Assembly (NCBI GenBank): GCA_036426205.1
Contig: CM071573.1
Coordinates: forward strand, 41,622,106 to 41,686,105
Length of the DNA stretch: 64,000 bases
Direction of reading: 5' to 3'
DNA from: Ascaphus truei
Lineage: Eukaryota; Chordata; Amphibia; Anura; Ascaphidae
Under the pieces are notes generated by a model. The model had not been told where the DNA came from and did not search any database. It saw only the letters and a list, made by a program, of their open reading frames with translations. A program made the translations under genes and the position numbers. Below are positions 27,201-39,200 of this stretch, in pieces. Each line of letters begins with the position of its first letter. Positions within the stretch are counted from its first letter, which is position 1.

Positions 27201-30200
27201 ATAACATCACAGCTTCCTATTGGCCCGCGTGACACAGGACATTTAAACGCCGCCATTTCGTTAGGCACACAGTTCCCTGGCTGCAAGATACCGGCACTGC
27301 TAGAGAGGTAAGTATCTCTTGAAGCAGGGGGACCCTGGAGCTGAAATTAACAGTTCAGCTCCAGAGACCCCGTGCTTCAAGCCTGTTATAAAAATAAATA
27401 AAAAAAACAATAAATTAAACATGTATAGCTGCTTTAAGATGCTCTAGAGACCAACTGTTGGATTTTGTCAATGTCATGAAGCAGATAAAAATAAAAACAT
27501 CCATTAGGGATAACAGACACTAAACCAAAAGCTTGACACGTATTGGAAGGAGAAATAATAATAATAACGTAACGGTGTGGACAAAGTGACTTACCCGCAA
27601 GCCGACACTTTATAACCTGCACAGGTGGCTGCAGGAAGCTCTCCTTCATGGGAAGCAGGGAAGAGAGGGGAAGGCTCTCAATATTGCCATAATCAGCATA
27701 TGCCACTTTCACAGAGGATTCAGAAGTACCCAGTACAATGGCTCTGTACCACTGGCCGTCCCCTGGGATAATAAAGCAGAAGTTTACTCCAAAGCACACG
27801 TGCCCAAGATAACAAGGCTGGATAAGACTCACTATAAGTGAAGATGGGGAACAGAAGCCAAGGCTGCGAAACTCTGCAGTGTGATGAACTGACGAGGGCT
27901 TTGCGCCTAACAACGTACTCGCATCAGGACCACAAAAGCAACGGAAAGACAAAGTATAACATTTAGTTAACTTGGACTTTAAAATATTAATATTTAGGAT
28001 TGTTGCTTCTGGATGTTTCACGTTTAGGCTGGGGCCATAGAGGGGGTAGCAGGGCTGAGGCGCGCTGACGCTGAGGCTCGCCTGCTGAAATCTGCACGAT
28101 TTCATGCCCATGCAGGCGAGCCAGCGGGCGCGATCGGGAGGCGGGGGAAGACTGAGGGAGGCGGGGCAGTGATGTCGCTTGGCCACTTGCCCGCGACGCA
28201 CCACCGTCAACGTCACGGCGCCGTGACGTTGACGCTGCTCTGCGCTGATTGGATGTTTTCAGCCGACAGCGCGCTGAAAAACAGTTTGGCGGTCGGCTGA
28301 AAAATCCAGCGCTTCAGCACGCCTGCGGACGCTCGCGTGAGCCCCCTCTAAAGACATTCTCATGGAGGATGCAGGGGCTCAGCGCGGAGCGTCCGCACGG
28401 CTCAGCACGGACATGCCTTCTATGGACTCAGCCTTAGGCTTCATTTTGATTCTTGCTTTATGGGCTAATAAATAGGTCTCTTACATAGTGTGAAGCCGAT
28501 GAGCCTGATGCTCACCAGGGCTTGGGGCATATGCAGCAAGAATAGAATGGGAAATGTATTAGAAAGCCCCATCCTTCCTCCGTCTGCCCAAGGGAAGGTA
28601 CACAAGAAGCAGTGCCGGCATAATGGCGGCGCAGTCTATGCCAATGCACCGAGCTCCGTGGTTACAGAGGCCCCATACTATCCTCCACAACAATTCAATC
28701 GATTGCCGGCGGGAGAGCGCGGGGCCTATGTAACACATTTACCGTCTCCTCCCCGCATCATTATGGCTCCGCAACGTCAAATGGCATTGTGTTGCTATGA
28801 CAACGGGGCACCCTGTGGCGCAACATTGCCACGACGTGACGCCACATGGTGTCCAGTTGTCATGGCAACGCGACCCCATGGAGCTATGACGACAGGCGCA
28901 TACATGTGGAGATGCCACCAGGGAAGGTAATAGCCGAGGTCCCGCACATGTGACTGCACTGAGCCCCGCAAACATCCCAGCCAGCCCTGCTAAAAATGAT
29001 TAGGAGGGGCAGAACCGGATTACGCAGAGCAAGGTACCGAAAGTATCTTGCACCAACCTGTAAACCTGGCGCAGCAGGCATCTCCGATAGATGGCTTAAA
29101 TCTCGGTTTGCCCGCTCCAGCACTGCCGTACCCGGACACCTCAACCATCACTTGCTGCAGCTTCGCCTCATCCACTTAAAGGAGAAGCGAGACATGGATC
29201 AGTAATATTGCAGAATAATGCCCTACAGTCAGTCACTCTTAAAGATTTAGAAAATCAAACCGGCCTTTGGGGGAATGGTGGGTCACCTTTATCCCCAGAG
29301 GATTAACAGTAATCATGCAGGAACACGTTTTCTACTCACCTCGGTTTTCTTTAGGAAAGGCATAGAACAGGTCCGGAGTGATCACTCCCAGCACGTGACC
29401 ATGTACGGCCTCATTTAGTGGCAATTCAATCGTTCTCCACTGGCGAGCCACACCGGTTTCTAACCGCATGGAAGAGTGGATTCAGTTATGCAAATACCAA
29501 AATTACCACAAAGATAACCATAACCAAGAAGCCACCGTTCGTTTATCACACAGTGAGCTACAAGTCACGACAACCAACTTCAACATCAGTCAAAAGGATT
29601 GCTTTGTTTGGCTGGGACAAGGAATGTTAATCTCACACTGGTAACAGTAAATTAGGATATCATTTGCACGGATGCCAGAGGAATTTGCGGTCGTCTTACT
29701 TAATTGGAATAGGTGGGAGAAAAAGAGGAGGACGTATTCACCAGGCATGAAAAGAAGGTTATACAGTAGCTTCCTTCCAATCTCTTTAAACACGTCATAA
29801 CCATTTATGAGCTCTTACGTCTATTTACTGGCAAGCTGTACTCCCAGTCACTATTGAATGCCGTGCGATCTTGGAATGTCACATGAACAAGTTAGAGATT
29901 GGAACATGTGTCGGGATATATCTAAAAGCAAGTGTGGAACTACAAGGAGGGGGGGGGGGCGGTGGGATGAAAGCCAATCATTAACATTTCTTAAACTTGA
30001 TGTTTAAATACACAGGTATTCAGAGGACCAGAAAATAATTTTGATACGATTTGCGATTAAAGCATTTATGGTTCTTTAAGTCCGCAATTCCAAATTCTTT
30101 TAACCTTTCTGCTTGATACAAGTATTTTTTTGTAACTTTATCGTAGATCACTGGAATAAAGCAAAGCATTTGTCCCCTCTACTGTATATCCTCATGCCCA

Positions 30201-33200
30201 ATGCCTCCCCACCACCTCTTCCATTCTTAGTTTTCAGTCTAACGGTTTAAGAAAATTTGTAAACCTGATATGTCTTCAACGCCACCTGCTGGTCAGTTTG
30301 TGCTACAGTCGAGGTCAAGGACAATATGTCCAAGAAGCACTTAATGAGTCCAACCACTTACTGACCCTAATCCCATCCCCATGCTTCAAAATCCCCAAGT
30401 CTGTTCAAAGTTCCTCATTAAGGGCGTTTTAAGGCAATTTTGACCTCCCAAAGTGCATTCACTGAAAATTAAACCCCTTTCATTCACTCCAAAAGGCGGC
30501 GCAGTCACTACAAGCCCACACACCATCTTCAAAATTGGCAACAACATATGCCAGGCTTTTAAGCAGGAATTAATCAAACAGCAAATGCCTTGTAACAATA
30601 ACGCTTCAATAAGGGGGATGATTATCAGGCTTCGATAAAGGGGCATCAAAGCACAATTCCAGGTTATCGGTGCCTTATCAATCCTGGCCTAAGAGAAGTG
30701 AACGTACTTGAGTTTTGAAGTATCCAAGTCAATGACAAAGTAATCTACTTTAAGCAAATTAATCAATCTTTGTGATAATTATCCTATGTCCGATACATCC
30801 AGACTTTTTAGCCTATTGATCCATCTGGCCCTTGAGATAACGGATTAAATAATGGTATATCAAACATCTAGACCTTACTCATCCATATATGAAAACAAAC
30901 AAAAGTGTTATAAGTCTGGCACAGTCAGTATAGAACATGTTCAACAACATTACAAGTGCCTCCCAGTGGGAAGATGTTGCAGCAGCCCTTCATGTTTGGA
31001 CCTCATCACCATTATGATAATGAACGATACAATACTATATAATATTACTGAAAATAAAATGCAAAAGAGGCGCACTGAGAAGCAATAGAATTTAATAAAA
31101 TAACAAGAGGGCTATACAAACACTTTAAAATACAATGACAAACGGGATTGCTTCCGGTGACGTCATCTAAGATGGTGGGTTAAATAGGGAGCTCTAACAA
31201 CCCTCACGAAGCAAACGATAAAAAAAGCCGTTTCCACCCCTCGAATCAGACGGCAAACAGCTCTACAGTGTGTCTGAACCCCACAGCATGCCACAGAAGG
31301 CAAAAGCCCCAACCTCCAAAGGCGCCTCCAAATTCTTTCAGCCACAACAAAAACGCGGCCTAGCGGGCATGCAGAGTCCCCAAGATGGCGTCGGACGCCA
31401 CGCGGCCGCATCCCCGCAAAGGGAGGGAAGCATGCAGGCAGAAGAACCCGCCCTGGATAGAGAAATTACACGCTCATATCTTGAGGACCTTCTATCCAAA
31501 ATGCACGACAGACTGCAAAAGACCCTCAGGCAGGAACTCAAAGACATGATGGCAGGAATGCGAGAAGAGATAAGCGGCCTTACGCAGAGAACGGAGGACC
31601 TCGAGAGTAAGCTGGAAGAATCCCTGCAGGCACAGGCCATGGCGGATGACGAGATTATGCGCCTGGGGGAGGAGGTCAGACTACTGAAAGACAGTATCGA
31701 GGACCAGGAGAACCGGGACCGGCGACAGAATCTCAGGATTCGAAATGTCCCGGAAACGGTTCTCCCTGAACAAATAAAACCATATCTGGTCGACCTTTTC
31801 AATAATTTATGTGAAGGACTTGATAACAGGGATCTGGAAATCGACAGGGCGCACCGCGCGCTAGGCCCGCGCTCCAATGACCCGAAGCGGAGGCGAGACA
31901 TCATAGTCCGCCTCCAAGTATCCACGAAGGAGAAAGTGATGGCGGCAAGCAGGGAGAAAGCAATCTTCCTTCAAAAATGAGCCGGTGGCAGATCGTCAGT
32001 GATTGGCCGAAAATCACAGCTCGCATGTGAGTAAAAGAAAGCCAACATGGGAGAGTAAAGCAGAGTAAAAAAGACAAAGAAACGAGAGAAAAGAACACGA
32101 ACAGGGAAACTCTGAGCGGGCTCTCTGGTTCGTCTAATCTTGTTTCACTCACCTTATCTGTTCCCGCCGCCCAACCGATTTTATGCCCGCGCCCACCACA
32201 CACACACAACACCAACAATTTTTCCTCCACCCTCCTTTTATCAGTTCTCCTTCTCTCGCCCCCATTTCCGTTCCGACTGGTGGTCAACAGGAACGGAAAA
32301 CAAAGATCCATCAGGCTCCCTGAGGAGATGCAGGGATTCGCCCGCGAATAGGCCGCGCTGCCCCCAATGAGAAAACACCATACGGGACGAGAGAGCACAA
32401 CGAGCGCGACAAAAGCCAGGACGGGAGAACCACACGAGCCTCGAAGATTGGCTGGAACCCAGGAAAATCAACCTGAACACCTAGACGACCAGCCCGAAAT
32501 CTGAGAGGAGCAGCCAAGAGACGGCAACCAAGTGCCCCCAGATGAATGCAAGTCGGAGCAGTCCCGCTGCTGTTGCCTTCTACAACCGGCTAGCCGCGGC
32601 GATCCCAGTACTCAGAGCGCTACCTGCAAAAGCCACTCCGCACCTGGAGAAAACAGCACAGGCGAGTCGAGAGGGCGGTGGCGGGAGAGGGGAAACCCGA
32701 GCCACTGGTCACTTCACGACGGCCCACTGGGAATCCTCGACCGCTGTGAACAACGCCCAGATCAGGTTGATCCTCTACCACCCCAGAAAACGTTAAGTCG
32801 GACTCCATACGAGAGTGCTACCAGTTCCACCCCCTCCTCTTCCCCCCCCCCCGTTTTTTGTTCTCAAACGATACGGATCGCTGCCGAAGCTGTCAACCCT
32901 GGCAACGGACAGACATCACCCGGGCCAAACAAACAGCTCACAACTTGCATCCCCCCCTCCCCTACTAGCAATGCACAAATGGAGCCCAGACCCCTCCAAG
33001 TCACAGCTACAGCCAACGCCACAGCCCCCCCCACTACCCGATTAAAAATAGAACCAAAGTCACCCCCCCATTCGCGCTACCCCACTTCCAACCCCCCCCC
33101 CCAGCACACTAGCAAATTAACTAACACCTTACTAACTCTGCAAACCCCCAACCTCAAACAACCACTAAGGTCCCCAAGCTACACCAATCATACCGGAATC

Positions 33201-36200
33201 TACCATTAGACCCCCCCCCCCTCTTCCTACCCCCCCCTCCCTTCCATCACAACACCAGCCACGTCCCCACCCCCCATCCCAAGATCCCCCCTAACAAAAC
33301 CAAACAGCATTACCTCCACCACGTACAAACAAACCCACACGGACAACCCAGACGTTCAAGAAGATACAACACCTGACACACACCAAACAGGGAACCGGTG
33401 GGTGGAGCGCCAAACACATAGTGTCGCCAAAGCACCCACAAACAGGTGCGCAGACACCAGAAAGCACAACAGTGATAAGCGACATAGCCCCATACAACCT
33501 AAACAACACCTATCCTGGCAGTCCAGCATCCCCCCGACCATCACCTACCCTCCGCTGGTCACCCCAACCTCCCCCCCCCTACATAGATCAAATAAATACT
33601 ATATAAAATTAATAAATGCTAACCAAATAAATCCCAATTGAAACTCGCCTTACCGCCACATATAAAAGTCCCCAACCTATTAAAGCAAGCAGAGGCTGCG
33701 CCCGCCCCTAGGTGTAGAACACGTAATAGGAAAACAACAAATAAAAGCCTGCAAATGTTTCCGCACGCGGGGGGGGCTGAGGCTTGGAGATGCTGTGGCT
33801 GTGATTGCTGTGTACCGAAAGCAAATAGCTGTCATGACAGGGAAATCCAAGCCTACGCAAGACATATGGGTACACCCAATTGCCAACGAAAAGACAGACC
33901 ATCCACACTAAATACCACCCCACCAGAACCCACACCCCACCCCCCCTCCCAAGACCCACCCCTTAGACCCACCCAAGTGAAAAACTCTCTCACCTGCTGC
34001 CCAGAACTCCCAGCTAGCACGCGCCTGACACAAGCTGGACCCGAGCGTAATAAAGCGGAAGCAAAGACCAAGTAACTGATAACTGACAATAGGACGTTAG
34101 CGGCTCGCCACAGCACGGAACGGGCCCAATTAGACCTAGCGAGCGACACAAACAAAAACTATAACTAACAAAACCCAAGGTTAATAAAGCAATCACACAA
34201 CTCATGAAATCCCGGTCAAACCCCCACCCACACGCCCCCCCCCCCACCCTGGGAACAGTACTATGACAAAGATCCCTTGGACCCCACATACACACCTGTG
34301 AACAGGACACTTAGCGTGGATGAATTGATATGAAGAGAATAAGATAAGGTGGGACACAAATGTCTCATACGGACTTAATGAGAAAGGACAACTGTGATCT
34401 CCATGCCAACTTCCTTGGGCGGAAACAATGGATGAAAGAGTGAGGGAAGTATGATAGGAATTTATGACCAGAAACGTAGAACACAAAACGCCACCAAAAA
34501 AAACCACCCGATTCCCAACCTCACACCTCTCCCCCCCCCAGCAACCACCCTCCCTCCCCTTCCCCCTGTTCCCCCCCCCCCTACACTCAACCCCCACCCC
34601 ATCCTAGAGTAACCCCCCCACACCCCCCCTTCCCACCAGCCCTCTTCTCACCCCCCCCTCCCCACCCCCCCTACCCACACGCCTCCCCCTCTCACCCCCC
34701 CTAACGACAAAAGGAAAAATGAAACCACTTGTCTATTAAATAGATTTGTGCCTTCCCGAATCAAAGTTACTATAGCGGACAGTGATCAATGAAAAGGAAG
34801 GAACTATCAAAAAACAGCAAAATTCTTCTCCGCGCCACTGCCAACCCTCCCCCCCACCATCTCCGAAAAGAAGTAGACAGAAAGAACAAAACAAAAAAAA
34901 TATAGAAGAGGTAAAACGGTTTTAGCAAAATAGCAGGTGGCAATCACATCTAAAGACCTCATCGGTGACCTATATTGTATGACAACTATATGTAACCATG
35001 GTTGTAGGAGGCGTTCCACCAAAGAACGCTCGAAAATCTCTCCCACTCCACTCCCTGGCCCCCGCCCCAATCCCCCCCACGTCATCACTCCACGGGCTAC
35101 AAAAAGAAAAATGTCCACACATGTTTATTAGGAAATAGTTTGAACCGCTCAACTTGCTAAACTACGAATATGTGAGCTAGAAGGGTGGGGCTTTTTTCTT
35201 TTTATGTATGTACAACCACAGAAGGAAAGAAAAGATCGACCATTAGGCGAGAGAAAGAAAGAGCGGAGATGCAAAAACGGCAAAGATAGGAGAAGGGCAA
35301 ATGGGGATAGGAATGGTAAAGACAAAATTGTGCTGAATAAAAAGACTGCACCCATGGTCCCCCCTCCCCTCCCACCCGCTTATCTTGCCTTACTTTCCCC
35401 CACCCATACACCCCTCCCCCCTCCCACCCTGCACTTGCCCACCCCCCCACCCAACCTAGGCACCCTACCCCCCCCCCCAAACCTACTCAACCTTAACAGC
35501 TCGGGTAATGACCCATCTATCTGGCACCCTCCCCCCTGGCCCACCCCACCTCTATAAAACCCCCCCATCTACCCCCCCTCCCCCCCTTTTTGGCCCCTCA
35601 CCCCCCCTCCCTCCCTCCTACCAAAGAAACTAAGGATTATAACTGAGATATTTGAGCGGCGGAAAAAAACATAGATCTAGAGGGTTCGGCCCCCTATCCC
35701 CACACTCCCCAATGGATGCCGGCGCCGGACGTCAATCCCGGGGGCTCGTTAGCCACAAGCGGTCGCCCACGACCAGGCAAATACTGTTAGGTTAAGCCTG
35801 AACCTCATCTACATTCTTCTCTGCCGCGACTTGTCCCAGCGGGCCATACCCCTGCCCATTCTGCCCTACCCGCCCCCTTCCCCCCTTGGCCATCCAACCA
35901 ACCCTCCGACAAAGCAAGCCATTACAAAGTTTGCCAGGGCCGTACCTACGAGTATAACAAAAGAGCAGGACCCCCCAGATGGGAAGGGAGGATCCAAAAA
36001 AACAGATCAAACCGACATCACATATGGCCTCTAACGCCCAGTAAAAAACAGTTTATCGCAACGTAAAAAGGCCTTCAAAATAATAGGAAAAGGAGGCTCG
36101 CCCTCCAAGACATAAAACGGACTGGGGGGAATCGTTATTCCTGCAGGAAACCACATTCACATCAGATGGCCCCCCAAATTTATTCAAAAAATGTTCACCA

Positions 36201-39200
36201 ACATGCTTTATGCATCATTTAGTAGTAAGAAGACGAGGAGTGGCTATTAATCAGACAAGGCACTCCATTCATCATATCAAAACGACAATAGACCAGAGGG
36301 TAGATTTCTCATGGTATATGTCTTTAGCGGGCTCAGCAATCGCCTTAATCAATGTATATAGCCCAAACGAAAATCAAATAGAACTCCTGAAAACAGTACT
36401 TGAGGGCAAGACCGGGATATCTGTCTTCGATGATAGTGGGAGGAGATCTGAATATGGTCTTTAATCCACCGAGGATGATCGACCGTAACGGGTCACTCCC
36501 GTACAACCCACTCCCAAATCACGGGAAAAGGTTCAGGGACTTAGCGGGGAGTTCTCTCTAGTGGACGTTTGGAGAATCACAACATCAGGGCAGAGAGACT
36601 ATACCTTCTAACGGCGCCTCACCAGACTACTCACGCATGATTACTTTGCTGACCAGGAACATCCTAGAGGCTGCCACGAAATCAGCATCGGCCCCATAAC
36701 GTGGTCAGGACCATGCCCAATCACCTTGACCCTATCTACACCATTTGAAAGAAGTTGTCATACTCCTGGAGATTGAACGACTCCCTATTGAACCATCCCG
36801 GATAGAGAGAGGAGATCAGAGCCTCCCTTAAGGACTTCTTCTTCTAACTCGGGTCGGTGTCATCTCCGGGATCCTATGGGAAGCCCATAAGGCGGCAATT
36901 AGAGGCAAATTTATCTCTATTGCCTATCACAGGAAGAAAGTGGAAACGCAAACTAATTCTAGACCTCACCGATAGCATCTCAAAACTTGAGCAGTCCATA
37001 AAGCCAACCCCATAAAGAAAAAATATAAGCCTTAACAAATAGCCAGGCAAAAGTCAAAGAGACCCAAAGAGAATGTTGAAAAAGCCCTTAAAGGACCAAT
37101 CAAAAATTATTATGAAAGGGCAACAGGCGGTAAGCTCCTGGCCAGCGAGGCGTGGATAACAAAAAAGGTCCCAAATCACAGCGATAAGAATAGATCTGGT
37201 GAAATACAATATAACGATAAAAAAAATAGGGCGGAGTTCACAAAGTACTATACAGACTGTATAACTACGACCCAAAACTGGTGTGAGATAAAACAAAAGC
37301 TTCAGAAGCGATCAAAACTTCTTAGACAAATGCAACTCCCCACCTGACTGATGAGGAAAATGAGATCCTCAACGCGGAGATCACGAAAGAAGAATTGGAA
37401 AGAAGCGTAGGTAAAAAGCAATTAAAGATCTCCAAGTCACCTGGCCCTGATGGCTTCACTCGTTCTACCACGCATTCCTGCCCATATTATCCACGCATCT
37501 ACTAAAAAGTTCAATCATTTTATGGAAGGAAATGCGATCCCACTCCATGTCCTGGCCACATAGCTATAATTCATAAGGAAGCGCAGAGACCCGATGCAAT
37601 GTGGAAGCATCGTCCACTCCTACTCAACAACGACCTCAAATTATATAGCAAAATTCTAGCCAACAGATTGAACCATACTGCCGAGGCTGATTAACATTGA
37701 CCAAGTCGGATTCTATCAGGCCGACAGGCTTCAGACAATACGCGGAAAATAATCAACATTATTGAGCATATCCACTAACAGGTACCAAAGCAATACTACT
37801 CAGCTGCGAAGAGAGAGAGAAGGCTGTTCGATAGGATAGACTGGCTATTTTTAGACATACTATGCGAAATTGGCTTCCGAGACGCATATTTAGAAGGGGT
37901 CCGCAGACCTACCAAGATCCATCCGCAACGGTTAAACTACCGGGTGGTGACGCCCAGAGTTTTGGATCCAAAATGGACAAGACAGGGGTGCCCCCTGTCT
38001 CCCCCCTCCTCTTCGCACTAACAATAGAGCCATTAGCAGCAACGATTAGAAATAACATAGATATTCAAGGATAAAAATTGGACGTTCCCACTATAAAATC
38101 TCTGTGCTGCAGATGAATTTTAAACTCTCGAGACACCCAGATTTCCCTCCCGAATTTACAAAAAAGAGCTTTCAGACTTCGCGAGCGATATCGGGTTATA
38201 AAATTAACAACGATAAATCCGAAGCACTGAATCTCACCCTGCCAGAGCCAGAGAGAAACTTCTCAAACTAAATTAACTATAGATGGTGCTCCTCCTATAT
38301 CAAATATTTGGGAGTAAAGATATCGAAGAACTACCCCCTCTACCAACACAACTACCCGCCTCTTACACAAAAAAAAATCCGACCTCGATAAATGGGGTTC
38401 GTATCAAATTTCATGGATCGGGAGGATGATCTCGGTGAAAATGAACATCCTCCCCAGGTTATTATATTACTTCAGACACTCCCGATCCAATCCTGGCACT
38501 GAATTAAAAAACATCCAGAAGCAAATTTTCCACTTTATCTGGCAGGGGAAAAAACCAGAGTCCCACGTACGGTCCTGTTGGCTTCGAGGGGGAGGGGGGG
38601 CCTTGGGGTCCCCGACATTACGCGGTACTACCAAGCCGCCCAAATAAGCAGGTAGTAGTGTGGAATGCGGATCCCGGCCAATATTGCTGGCTAGATATAG
38701 AGATGCAATACGCCGGCACGCCTTCCTGCCGACAGCCTTGGTCACTGAACACAGGAGGATTTGCAGAAAATAAATTCCAATTAGGACCAACGAGGCTCAC
38801 ATGGAGAATGGACGAAATGCAAATTAAATTAAGCTCACAACCGCCAAATCTCAACTTATACCAATCACTCAAAATCCAATTCCCACCAGGTTTGCGGCCA
38901 GACAATTTGATCAATTTACAACCAAAACATTGGACGATTGCTGACTCCTGAGCCTTGGAGAGCCTGAGCTTTCAAAGGCTACGAAGCAAAGCAAATAAGA
39001 GGACTAAAATGTCTTCAAATATCTCCAAATTCGGCACTACGCACATACATTTCCCCAACGTTGGAATTTCCCCCTCTCACAAGATTCGAAAGATTGCAAA
39101 AGACAGCACACAAAAAGGTCTCATAACGCAAATATATCAGAACTAGAACGAGCAACTGATGCCTCCGGTTCATGACTAATGCTCCATTGGGCAGCAGAAT

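Noticed and set aside
31338..31925. 195-codon minus-strand frame opposite L1 ORF1
   Set aside because: Mirror of the ORF1 coding bias; Ser/Arg-rich with no family resemblance.
32532..33209. 225-codon frame as a protein
   Set aside because: It is stop-free because the sequence is so C-rich; composition is Pro/Ser/Thr with no domain, and it lies in the L1 spacer.
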